Shown here: positions 34,041 to 42,084 of the stretch, piece by piece
How the letters are laid out: every line of letters begins with the position of its first letter
Position numbering within the stretch: position 1 is the stretch's first letter
Assembly: GCA_963921335.3 (NCBI GenBank)
Contig: CAWUFC020000002.1
Span: 1,736,001 to 1,800,000 of the forward strand
Direction of reading: 5' to 3'
DNA length: 64,000 bases
Origin: CAWUFC02 sp963921335
Lineage (GTDB): Bacteria > Pseudomonadota > Gammaproteobacteria > Pseudomonadales > Halieaceae
The notes under the pieces: generated by a model
Told to the model about the DNA's origin: nothing
Database searches by the model: none
The model's input: only the letters and a program-made list of their open reading frames with translations
Translations under genes and position numbers: made by a program

Positions 34041-34349
34041 TCAGGACATCGGCCGCATGCCGGCTATCAGGTAGGGAAAGACCTCCCCCTCCATACAGCC
34101 CTCGGCCAATGCGGGATCTGCCCGCATAAACGCCTGCGCCTGGTCATCGTCATCTGCCTCAAATATGACCACACCAAAGGTATCCGCATGAGTGGTCTGG
34201 GTACGGCCAAATAACACTACCCTGCCGGCAGTCAGTTGCTCTTGCAGGTAGCGAAAATGCGCGTCCAGCGCCTGCTCTTCGTCTATGGTCGGACCCTCTG
34301 TCAGCATCGCTGGCCGGGTGACCTTGAGCAGATAGATATACTCTGCCAT
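34041..34349 (-). CDS. YCII-related protein
   Basis: 102 residues with the YCII ferredoxin-like fold: YIYLLKVTRPAMLTEGPT, AHFRYLQEQLTAGRVVLFG, FGVVIFEADDDDQAQAFMRADP. H31 and D77/D79 fall at places used by the catalytic His/Asp of muconolactone/chloromuconolactone-type relatives, although most YCII proteins have no known reaction. It lies upstream of the Rieske gene on the same strand (105 bp gap holding copy B) and divergent from the RCC-reductase-like gene 2. Confidence 0.75.
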   Translation of the reverse strand: MAEYIYLLKVTRPAMLTEGPTIDEEQALDAHFRYLQEQLTAGRVVLFGRTQTTHADTFGVVIFEADDDDQAQAFMRADPALAEGCMEGEVFPYLIAGMRPMS

Positions 34350-34521
34350 GGGTTCCTCCTCAACTCAGCATAGGCCAGAAACCCAGCGCTCGCCGTTGCC
34401 CCTGACAAGGTGACTTATAACGCCAGCACCTGTTGGGATGGAAGCGCAATCGGCCAGGGTTTCGTGCTTTCTTGCGCTAGATCAAGCACCGCGTCTTTGG
34501 GCCTTGCAGCCCTTTTGTTAA

Positions 34522-34541
34522 ATGATATAACAATATATCAT
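34522..34541. promoter_or_regulatory. Operator-like dyad, copy C (best palindrome)
   Basis: ATGATATAACAATATATCAT: arms ATGATATA and TATATCAT, 8 bp each and perfectly complementary, with ACAA between. It is 29 bp upstream of the RCC-reductase-like 2 start codon. This is the reference form for the other copies. Confidence 0.65.
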
Positions 34542-34570
34542 TTGCAGCTTAATAGTCGGAGAACACCACC

Positions 34571-35395
34571 ATGTCGGAACCACAGGCCCAGCGCATACTG
34601 ACCCCCATCTCAGAGTTGGTCAAAGCCCGCCCTAACGAAGACCGCAGCGCCGAATTCGAGCGCCTTTGGGGCATTCTCGACACCATGCACAAGCGCATCA
34701 GCGAGCGCTTTGAGCTGCAGCGCGATCCCTGCTGTGACGACCTGGTCAACTACGAACTGGAAAGCGGTCACAAAGGCACCACCGAGGTCTACACCGGCCC
34801 AGAGATCGATTGGTACGTGCACTCCTGGTGTGGCCACCCCCAGCAAACTTTTTCCAACATGCACATTACTATCACCCTTGGGCCCCAGTACCTGGTTCCT
34901 AACTTTGGCTTTGCCCTGGGTACCATTCCCGATCTGTTTATGTACATGGACTACCTGCCCCGCGTCGATCTGCTGCACAACATTGACTACGCCGACAAGT
35001 ATTACAGCGATGTGAATGACGAGTTCCTGCGCCTGCAGGAAACCGACGGCTTCAACCCGTTTATCAGCCGCGACCTGTATACCCGCATTGCGATGACGCC
35101 CACAGCAGTAGGCTACAGTGCCGAACCCAGCGAAACCAATATTGCCATCGCCGAGGAAGCCGCGATAAACCGCCTGGATCGCTGGCTGAAATGGGTGGAT
35201 GAAGCGGAGAAAACGCCGGTAGAAATGCGCCAGGCCATTGCCGAGCGCGACCACCAGATTCGTCGCAACATCTGTGAGCGAGACCCCGCCAACAATGTGG
35301 CCGAGGACCTGTACGGCAAAGACATGGCTGAGCGCCTGGTAAAAACCATCTCCGCAGCCAATCGCACCCTGCCACGCCCCACGGGCGGCTATTAA
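34571..35395 (+). CDS. RCC-reductase-like protein 2
   Basis: 274 residues. By eye it follows plant red chlorophyll catabolite reductase over most of its length: IDWYVHSW (79-86, plant IDFVIGSW), VPNFGFALG (109-117, plant APNFVVELI), DLFMYMDYLPRVDL (121-134), DYADKYYSDVNDEFLRLQE, FISRDLYTRIAMTPTAV (164-180, plant VSPSLFVRSAFSPTA), and C-terminal RDHQIRRNICERDPANNVAEDLYG. D238 in RDP sits near plant catalytic Asp291, while the plant Glu154 position is Ala115. A ferredoxin-dependent reductase or a non-redox chromophore-binding protein is possible. It is followed after 61 bp by an SDR gene and preceded by the best operator-like dyad. Confidence 0.65.
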   Translation: MSEPQAQRILTPISELVKARPNEDRSAEFERLWGILDTMHKRISERFELQRDPCCDDLVNYELESGHKGTTEVYTGPEIDWYVHSWCGHPQQTFSNMHITITLGPQYLVPNFGFALGTIPDLFMYMDYLPRVDLLHNIDYADKYYSDVNDEFLRLQETDGFNPFISRDLYTRIAMTPTAVGYSAEPSETNIAIAEEAAINRLDRWLKWVDEAEKTPVEMRQAIAERDHQIRRNICERDPANNVAEDLYGKDMAERLVKTISAANRTLPRPTGGY

Positions 35396-35456
35396 GTGAC
35401 AGGTTTCGCCTGAATTCGATAGAGTGACGTTCTTTATCTTTAGCTGAGAGGACGTC

Positions 35457-36311
35457 ATGCAGAACTTCGAGGGGCGCGTTGCCGTCATCACCGGCGCTGC
35501 CAGCGGTATTGGCAAAGCCCTGGCGGAACGAGCGGCAAAGCTGGGTATGAAGCTGGCGCTGGCTGACTTTGACAGTGATGGACTGACCAACACGGGCCAC
35601 CAACTTGCCGAAACCGGTAGTGAGGTATTCACAGCCACACTGGATGTCACAGACAGCCAGGCGATGGAACAGTTTGCTGCCGATACACTGGCCCGGTTCG
35701 GTGCAGCTCACCTGCTGTTTAATAACGCCGGGGTCGGCGGTGGCGGCAAACTCTGGGAAGTCACCCAGCGGGAATGGCAGTGGGTGATTGGCATTAACCT
35801 CAACGGCGTGTTCAACGGCATTCGCGCTTTTACGCCTGCACTGCTCGCAGCTGGCGAAGGGCATATTGTGAACACCGCCTCGGTTGCGGGCTTGATGTCA
35901 GCTCCGGGCACCAGCAGCTACACCGTTTCCAAACACGCGGTTGTTGCGATGTCAGAGGTTCTGGCGGGCGACCTGCGAGGAGAAGACGCAGATATTGGTG
36001 TATCTGTATTGTGCCCGTCTTTCGTCAACACCAGCATCTTCCGCAGCTCCCGCTACGCCGACCAACTGGAGCACAGCAAGGAGCAGCGGGCCGAAGAAGC
36101 CGCTATTGAAGAGATGGTAGGCGAGTTTTTCAAGACCGCAATGGGCCCCGAGCGGGTTGCCGAGCTGGTTTTTGAAGCCATCCGCGATGGACAGTTCTAC
36201 ATCCTGCCGCACCCTGAGGGTACGCGCGAGCAGGTGTCGAAACGACTTCAGGACATTCTCGACAATCGCAGCCCTAGCGTCAGCGGACCGGAGGAGTTTC
36301 CCCAGGCTTAA
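35457..36311 (+). CDS. Short-chain dehydrogenase/reductase
   Basis: 284 residues. Cofactor motif GAASGIGKALAERAA near the N terminus, D in LADFDSDG suggesting NAD(H) preference, NNAGVGGGG, Ser in NTASVAGL and catalytic SYTVSKHAV (Y-x3-K). The C-terminal extension (GQFYILPHPEG) is usual in classical SDRs acting on bulky hydrophobic alcohols. Strong RBS GAGAGGACGTC before ATG. It lies 61 bp after RCC-reductase-like gene 2 and is probably in its transcription unit; the end overlaps the convergent aminotransferase by 4 bp. Confidence 0.87.
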   Translation: MQNFEGRVAVITGAASGIGKALAERAAKLGMKLALADFDSDGLTNTGHQLAETGSEVFTATLDVTDSQAMEQFAADTLARFGAAHLLFNNAGVGGGGKLWEVTQREWQWVIGINLNGVFNGIRAFTPALLAAGEGHIVNTASVAGLMSAPGTSSYTVSKHAVVAMSEVLAGDLRGEDADIGVSVLCPSFVNTSIFRSSRYADQLEHSKEQRAEEAAIEEMVGEFFKTAMGPERVAELVFEAIRDGQFYILPHPEGTREQVSKRLQDILDNRSPSVSGPEEFPQA

Positions 36312-37564
36312 CTGGTCTGGTGCAACCAGTCAGCCAGGCGGCCCATAGCAGTCACCGTCGGTTCGCAATACTGTTTGAGAAAAGCCGCGTCGATGTCTGC
36401 GACTGCGGCTGCAGCCTTGAGGGCCTGAGCACCGTCGAAATCGACAAAAGCAACTCGCGCAGAAAACTCTCCACCGGGGCGACCAAAGTCGGTACCCGGC
36501 AAAATGGCGACACCAGCCTCATTCAGCAGGCGTCGACACAGCTGAGCGCTGTCTTCAATTTCTTTGAGACCATGAAATCGGGGGAAAAGATAGAATCCAC
36601 CTTCTGCATCCGCAAGCTCAGCGCCCGCATGACGCAATTGTTCGGCACAGTGACCGGCCAATGCGCGCAGCACCCTGCGTGAGTCGCGCAAATAGACAGC
36701 CATGTCTGCGTGGTTGTCCAGGGCACTAATAGCCGCATACTGGACCGGACTGTTCACCGAGGTAAAGGTCTCGGTAATCAGCGTCTCCATTGCCCGGTGC
36801 AGTGCAGCGAGCTCATCGGGAAAGGAAAACCAGCCCAGGCGCCAGCCACCCGCCCCGGCCCACTTGCTCAGGCCATTGCTGACGATGGTTCCCTCCGGGT
36901 AGTAGCGCGCCATGGACACATGCTCGCCCCGAAAATGAACGCCACTATAGATTTCATCTGACAGCACCACGATCTGGTGCCGACGACAGACTTCGGCAAG
37001 CGCCTGCAGTTCATCGGCACTGTAACAATGCCCGCTGGGGTTATTGGGATAGTTCAGAATCAACAGCCGCGCTCGCGCACCCTGACTGCGGCAATGCGCA
37101 TCGAGGGCCTGAGGACAGAGACCCCAATCCTCGCGATCACTGTTGAGCCAGCTGTAGCTGCGCCCCACCACCGCGGCCTGTGGCTCGTAAGAAACCCAGC
37201 CGGGTGACGGCAGCAGCAACTCCGCCTGGTAAACAAACTGCAACAGGAACAACAACTCTTTGGTACCGGGACCTATTAACACCATCTCGCCGCGGCGACT
37301 AACGCCCTCGGTTCGCCCAAGATGTGCGGCCACCGCATCACAGAGTTCTGGCAAGCCGCGTGCAGACAGGTAGGCTTTCTGGTGAGCGTTGTCTTGCAGG
37401 GCTTTTACCACATGATCCGGCACCGGAAAGGGTGACTGCCCAAGACCCAGTTTGTAAACCGTATGACCGTCGGCAATAAGCTGACGACAGGTTTCGTTAA
37501 TGGCGAGTGTCGCGGAGGGACGCAGTCCAACCACAGTAGGAGTAACAGGAGGCAACATATCCAT
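36308..37564 (-). CDS. Class I/II PLP-dependent aminotransferase
   Basis: 418 residues. PLP lysine in SNGLSKWAGAGGWRLGW; other landmarks are KLGLGQSPFPVP, NYPNNPSGHCYS and VVLSDEIYSGVHF, as in aspartate/aromatic/kynurenine-type aminotransferases of fold type I. Transfers an amino group between an amino acid and a 2-oxo acid; the exact pair is unknown. Second ATG two codons in is an equal start. It stands alone on the minus strand, convergent with the SDR. Confidence 0.85.
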   Translation of the reverse strand: MDMLPPVTPTVVGLRPSATLAINETCRQLIADGHTVYKLGLGQSPFPVPDHVVKALQDNAHQKAYLSARGLPELCDAVAAHLGRTEGVSRRGEMVLIGPGTKELLFLLQFVYQAELLLPSPGWVSYEPQAAVVGRSYSWLNSDREDWGLCPQALDAHCRSQGARARLLILNYPNNPSGHCYSADELQALAEVCRRHQIVVLSDEIYSGVHFRGEHVSMARYYPEGTIVSNGLSKWAGAGGWRLGWFSFPDELAALHRAMETLITETFTSVNSPVQYAAISALDNHADMAVYLRDSRRVLRALAGHCAEQLRHAGAELADAEGGFYLFPRFHGLKEIEDSAQLCRRLLNEAGVAILPGTDFGRPGGEFSARVAFVDFDGAQALKAAAAVADIDAAFLKQYCEPTVTAMGRLADWLHQTS

Positions 37565-37659
37565 GGCGATTCACACCTGAGATTGAACTAGAGGAACTCT
37601 ACTCCGAACCGGAACTACTGGCGCGCCGTAATATCGTGAATATTTCGCCGCAGTACGCT

Positions 37660-40068
37660 CTAGGCAATGGCAACGAGGCGCAGCGCTTTTAGAAGGAACC
37701 TCTGCCCGGGCGCCAGTTCAATACGCACATCCAGCGCCGTACTTTTGGGTACTGAGTTAAAGGGGATATGAATACGAGTATCGCCGCTCTCTAGCTGCCC
37801 TTTTATTTCACCGTTGACACTTAGGACCGCCGCCTGCCCGCCATCTCCCTGATAGCGCCCCTGCAGACGCAATCGATATTGGCTGTGGAACGGCAAAACC
37901 CCCTGCAGGAATGGTCGCATGCGTAGAGTACAGCTGGCACTACGGGTCCAGGCACCATCGCGGCCAGACTCCTCCCAGCCCTCAGCAAGATAGCGCTGCA
38001 GATCGATGTCTCTAGCAAACCCTCCGAAAAGCACTGGATAACTGTCTATGTCGTCAGCTGCCTGGAGAATAGAGTCGACCAGCATCTCGGTTTCGGCAGA
38101 AAAGTTCTCGTCACCATCAACCCAAAGCTTGCGCCCACTGTCCAACAACTCTGAAGACACCCCATACTTATCAACCAGCTGCTGATTGCTGTCGCTATAG
38201 TAGTCACGAATGGAGGTGACCTGCTGTCTATCTAAAAAATATTTCTGCCCCGCGCTGGTATTTTTCAGGTTTAGCAAGAGTGCATCCACATAATCCCGTC
38301 GAGCAATCTCATCGGTTTCATTCGCTAATCGCTGTTGAGCAGCGAGCGCACTCGGCACATCCAGACTGATGTTGATGTCCTGGGTATAGAACTGGAAATC
38401 GTCGGTATCTTCGCAGCCGAGTCTCGACAGCAGATCCTTTACAACATTTCCATCAGGAAACACCGCGCGGTCGTAGTAAACCACTTCGCATTCCAGTCCA
38501 GGGAAGTGTTTCTCCCAACGCTTTATGGTGGCGTGGTAATCACGCGTGTCCGGCAGTGATGGCTCAATAGCCTGCTGACGCAAATCTATGTCAACTCTTT
38601 GTGATTTAATATTCTGCAACACGCCGCTCTGGATGACATCCGCTTGCTCGCGAAGATAGTAGATAATGCGCACCTGATAGTGACCCAGATATTTCGCCAA
38701 CAGCCTCAGTTCTTTGTCTCCCAGGAACTGGGCGCCCTCCCAGCTGAGAAACAGACGGCGAAATCTACCCGCTTTCTGGTTCAGTTCATCCAGCAAGGTT
38801 TGCAATTTGCTAGCGTCTAATTCCTCCAACAGGCCGGCGTGTCCATTATTCTTGCCGAGATAACTAGAAGGCACGTAAACACCATGGCGCACAAGCCAGT
38901 CTCGATTCCCATAGGTATGGGCTTGTATAGCCGTGCTGCCCGCTTTGTCTGAGCCGATATGCAGCATCAGTTCACGCTCACTATCACTGCCTAATTGCTC
39001 ACCTTGAGCACTTCGACCAACCAGGCAAACCAGGGTCGGGCGCTGGTCTTCCGCGACCTGTTCGGTTCCCGCCTGACCGCTGCAAGAAAAGTTAAACGCT
39101 GTTGTCTCTCCCCCCGCTGCGAAAACTGATTCAAGCAATTCGATTTTGCTGTAGTCGCGATAAAGGTGATAGGCATCCCAGTTGCCATTTCCAGCGGGGT
39201 AGAAGGGAGCCGGGTTGCGGCCATGAATCAGTGCCTGGGAGTAACGGGCACTAAAAAAATTAGCGGTGGTGAGGTAGAGCTGACCGACCGGCGAAAGCCA
39301 GCCCAGCAGTTTATCCAGCAATTCCACAGGATTCACGGTGAGCTGAGACAGAGTTTCAGTAAATAGGATTAAATCGTAACCGCCTCCGCCATCGGTGAGG
39401 TCTTCAGGCAATGAAGCGGGTTCGTTGAGATCAAGCGCATAGTAATTTCGGCAACCGGCAATGCCTTGCGCCCGCTCTGCATTGAAACCGACATAATCCT
39501 CAGGCACAGGACGGTCCAGCAAGTCTAACTGGGCCTCGGGAAACAGCTCAGCATATAGATTTGAAGCGGCTGAAACTCCAATTTCCAGAATGCGCGGGCA
39601 ACGCTGCTCATGAGTCAGATACGCGACTGCGTTCACTAACTCAAAAAATCGCTCGCGATGCTGCTCGCAGTATTCTTGCTGACCAATGACATCAAACGCT
39701 GGCATCTTAGCAATGGCCGCCCAGGCATGTTCAAACCGCTCACGGCTGAGCATATTCTTCGCAGCCAGTGCCCGGGAGCGCTCCTCCCAGTCGGGAGCCA
39801 GACCGAGCACCGGCTCAGCTTCATCAGGCGCCCCACCAAAGTGTCGGGCCTCATACTCCTCTGAGTCCATCATCTCGTAAATTAACTGCGCAGGGGTCAT
39901 CCCATCCCGCAAACGACCCAGAGAGTAATGAGCACCAGCGTCGTCGGCATTACGCCCCAGCACACCTCGGTACACCGCCTCAACAAAAGCTCGCATCTCA
40001 GCCTCGCTGCTGAAGCTGCTGATACTTTGATCTGGGGGCTGCTGCTTTTTCTTGCGACGACGAAACAT
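37660..40068 (-). CDS. Three-module protein: DUF4214, SAM methyltransferase-like and sulfotransferase-like domains
   Basis: 802 residues. After a lysine/arginine-rich start (MFRRRKKKQQPPD) comes a DUF4214-like domain (AVYRGVLGRNADDAGAHYSLG...YEMMDSEEYE), then a Rossmann methyltransferase-like segment (RILEIGVSAASNLYAELFP). From about residue 365 follows a sulfotransferase-like P-loop domain (LHIGSDKAGSTAIQAHTYGN, LSWEGAQFLG), ending in a beta-rich domain (LRLQGRYQGDGGQAAVLSVNG). The last two modules resemble the whole of the 468-residue protein at 53282-54688. Such proteins usually modify cell-surface polysaccharide. Monocistronic on the minus strand. Confidence 0.7.
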   Translation of the reverse strand: MFRRRKKKQQPPDQSISSFSSEAEMRAFVEAVYRGVLGRNADDAGAHYSLGRLRDGMTPAQLIYEMMDSEEYEARHFGGAPDEAEPVLGLAPDWEERSRALAAKNMLSRERFEHAWAAIAKMPAFDVIGQQEYCEQHRERFFELVNAVAYLTHEQRCPRILEIGVSAASNLYAELFPEAQLDLLDRPVPEDYVGFNAERAQGIAGCRNYYALDLNEPASLPEDLTDGGGGYDLILFTETLSQLTVNPVELLDKLLGWLSPVGQLYLTTANFFSARYSQALIHGRNPAPFYPAGNGNWDAYHLYRDYSKIELLESVFAAGGETTAFNFSCSGQAGTEQVAEDQRPTLVCLVGRSAQGEQLGSDSERELMLHIGSDKAGSTAIQAHTYGNRDWLVRHGVYVPSSYLGKNNGHAGLLEELDASKLQTLLDELNQKAGRFRRLFLSWEGAQFLGDKELRLLAKYLGHYQVRIIYYLREQADVIQSGVLQNIKSQRVDIDLRQQAIEPSLPDTRDYHATIKRWEKHFPGLECEVVYYDRAVFPDGNVVKDLLSRLGCEDTDDFQFYTQDINISLDVPSALAAQQRLANETDEIARRDYVDALLLNLKNTSAGQKYFLDRQQVTSIRDYYSDSNQQLVDKYGVSSELLDSGRKLWVDGDENFSAETEMLVDSILQAADDIDSYPVLFGGFARDIDLQRYLAEGWEESGRDGAWTRSASCTLRMRPFLQGVLPFHSQYRLRLQGRYQGDGGQAAVLSVNGEIKGQLESGDTRIHIPFNSVPKSTALDVRIELAPGQRFLLKALRLVAIA

Positions 40069-40191
40069 GCGTAGCTGATAGGCTCTCCGGGTGACAGGCG
40101 CGCTATCTTACCTGATTACTGCCCGGCTAGCAGAAATCGCACAGCCAGAAAGGTCGGCAGGGATTGCCCTGCGGCCATGCAGCGCCTACAA

Positions 40192-40211
40192 TATGCATAA
40201 AGTTATATCAT
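40192..40211. promoter_or_regulatory. Operator-like half-site, copy E
   Basis: GTTATATCAT at 40202-40211 equals the right half of the reverse-complement consensus exactly; the left half (ATATGCATAA) is poorly matched. It ends 21 bp before the RCC-reductase-like 3 ATG, the same place as copies C and D relative to their genes. Confidence 0.45.
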
Positions 40212-40232
40212 TATGACAAATACAGGTCCATC

Positions 40233-41039
40233 ATGAGCAAATCCACCAAGTCACTGATTGATGAGATCGATGCCAATCCTGGCGTCGATAATTCAGCTAC
40301 TTTTGAAACCCTGTGGGGCATTCTGGGCGAGCTGTTTGAAAAAGTTCGCGAGCGCTTCGAGCTGGAACCGGATGCGTCCACCGCTGACCTGCAACCGTAT
40401 GAGGCCATCGATGGCAGCGGCGCCGGTGGCTTCCTGAGCACCTTCGTCGGGCCAGATATTGACTGGCTGGTATTCAGCTGGGTGGGTAATCCGAAAATGA
40501 GCTTTACCAACATGCACCTGACCATCAGCCTGGCCAGCAAGTACGATGCACCCAACCTGGGACTGGCATTTGGTACCACGCCAGACTTGTTCATGTATAT
40601 GGATTTTGTGCCGCGTAAGGATCTGGCCGCTAATCCTGACTATATGGATAAATACTACAGCGAAATCAATGAGGAGCACCTGCGCCTGCACGAAGACGAT
40701 CAGCTGACCACCTTTATCAGCCGCGATCTCTATATGCGCGTCACACAGACGCCGAGCAGCATCTGCTTCACGGCCCCGGACAGCGATCAGAATATGCAGA
40801 CCATTCGTGATACCGCTCACAAGCTGGTCGATCAATGGCTGGCCAATGTAGACAAATCAGGTGAAGTGGCTGCTGCAGATCGCACAGCCCAGGCTGAGCG
40901 CGACGAACTCATTCGCAAAGAAATTGCCCTGCGCGACCCTATGAATGAAATGGTGGAGCGCATGTACGGCAAGGAAACCTCTGACAAGCTGGTGAACGCC
41001 CTGTGGGGCGGCAACCGGGCCCTGCCCCGTCCCGAGTAA
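40233..41039 (+). CDS. RCC-reductase-like protein 3
   Basis: 268 residues from ATG 40233; codons further upstream overlap the promoter element. It is the closest copy to plant red chlorophyll catabolite reductase: MDFVPRKDLAANPDYMDKYY (123-142) compares with plant LDLPHRKDLVLNPDYLKEYY; FISRDLYMRVTQTPSSI (161-177) with VSPSLFVRSAFSPTA; RDELIRKEIALRDP and RMYGKETSDKLV (243-254) with the plant C terminus ending RMFGEEVSSRVV. D235 sits near catalytic Asp291; Ala112 replaces Glu154. It heads an operon with a chlorophyllase-like hydrolase 10 bp downstream. Similarity to paralogue 2 is evident throughout. Confidence 0.68.
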   Translation: MSKSTKSLIDEIDANPGVDNSATFETLWGILGELFEKVRERFELEPDASTADLQPYEAIDGSGAGGFLSTFVGPDIDWLVFSWVGNPKMSFTNMHLTISLASKYDAPNLGLAFGTTPDLFMYMDFVPRKDLAANPDYMDKYYSEINEEHLRLHEDDQLTTFISRDLYMRVTQTPSSICFTAPDSDQNMQTIRDTAHKLVDQWLANVDKSGEVAAADRTAQAERDELIRKEIALRDPMNEMVERMYGKETSDKLVNALWGGNRALPRPE

Positions 41040-41049
41040 TCGAACGGCA

Positions 41050-42057
41050 ATGGGAGACAAGCCGGTAACAGCGCCCCGCGTTCGCGCCTTTTATGCTGCG
41101 GCAATTGTGCCGGGGGCAGCACCGCCCTATAACACGCTGAACATCAAGTTGTACTACCCCTGCCTGTTTGGTGACAGCTTCGCCGAACGTGACACAGGTG
41201 TTGTACCCGCTGACAGCAATCGCGCACCGTTCCCGGTGGTGATCATGATGCCTGGCATTAATCTGTCACCCGAGGCCTATAGCTGGCTGGCCCATCGCCT
41301 CGCCGACGCGGGCCTGGTAACGGTCGCTTACAGCTGGATCGGACGGGAAATGGAAGACCGGGTCAGCATCACGCCGGGCGTCGATATTGAGGCATTGCAT
41401 ATCGACAACTACGGCAAGCGGACCTCCTGTCCTGCCCTGCCAGCGCTGATCGAAGAGTTACAACGCCAGAACCAACGGGGCACACTGGCCGGACTATTGG
41501 ATCTAGACCAAATCGTGCTGGGCGGACATTCTGCCGGCGGCACCATGGCTTTACTGAACGCCAACCCTGACTGGTTTGCCGGTGTGCGCGGAGGCTTCTC
41601 CTACGCAGCACACACTGCGGCCAACCAACTCTTGGGCTGGCCGGAGGATGCGGTACTGCCACTACACACCGACACGCCACTTTTACTGATTGGCGGCAGC
41701 GATGATGGCGTAATCGCCAATAGCGCACATCGCTATGGCGAGGGCGCTAACAACAGCCCCATTGAGCGTATTGAACGCAGCTTTGACGCAGGGATCAGCG
41801 GAGCTCGCGGCGATCGGCACCTGGTGATAGTAGAAGGCGCGAACCATTTCTCTCTGGCCCATCCCGCGGATACCGCCACAGGCCGAGCCTACCTTGAGCA
41901 GGCAGCAGCCGGTGATGGGGAAACCATCAGAGCGTATTTGGGTGACCTGATCACGTCTTTTTGTCTGCAAAGTTTCGAGCAACCCATGTCAGAAAAGGCA
42001 CTGGGCAATCTGCTTAACCCCGAACATCCGCTGGTGGCCAAGGGCGCCAGCAAATAA
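41050..42057 (+). CDS. Alpha/beta hydrolase, chlorophyllase-like
   Basis: 335 residues. Oxyanion region FPVVIMMPGINLSPEAYSWL (61-80) and nucleophile Ser161 in GGHSAGGTMAL (158-168), followed by a TPLLLIGGSDDG strand-acid region and a terminal His (EGANHFSLAHP). The use of a hydrophobic oxyanion loop with GHS-x-GG is shared by chlorophyllase-, PAF-acetylhydrolase- and cutinase-type esterases, so a phytyl or alkyl ester is a fair guess. No signal peptide is seen. It lies 10 bp after RCC-reductase-like gene 3 and 27 bp before the next gene. The chlorophyllase label is partly contextual; a general esterase is equally consistent. Confidence 0.6.
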   Translation: MGDKPVTAPRVRAFYAAAIVPGAAPPYNTLNIKLYYPCLFGDSFAERDTGVVPADSNRAPFPVVIMMPGINLSPEAYSWLAHRLADAGLVTVAYSWIGREMEDRVSITPGVDIEALHIDNYGKRTSCPALPALIEELQRQNQRGTLAGLLDLDQIVLGGHSAGGTMALLNANPDWFAGVRGGFSYAAHTAANQLLGWPEDAVLPLHTDTPLLLIGGSDDGVIANSAHRYGEGANNSPIERIERSFDAGISGARGDRHLVIVEGANHFSLAHPADTATGRAYLEQAAAGDGETIRAYLGDLITSFCLQSFEQPMSEKALGNLLNPEHPLVAKGASK

Positions 42058-42084
42058 ACTGGATCGAAAACTACGGAGAACATC

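Noticed and set aside
34610..35650. 346-residue antisense frame across RCC-reductase-like gene 2 and the following SDR
   Set aside because: Spans two well-supported genes on the other strand and lacks motifs or a ribosome binding site.
17653..41039. Phycobilin or phytochrome chromophore synthesis as the role of the RCC-reductase-like genes
   Set aside because: No heme oxygenase, phytochrome or phycobiliprotein gene occurs in the window; catabolic neighbours fit better.
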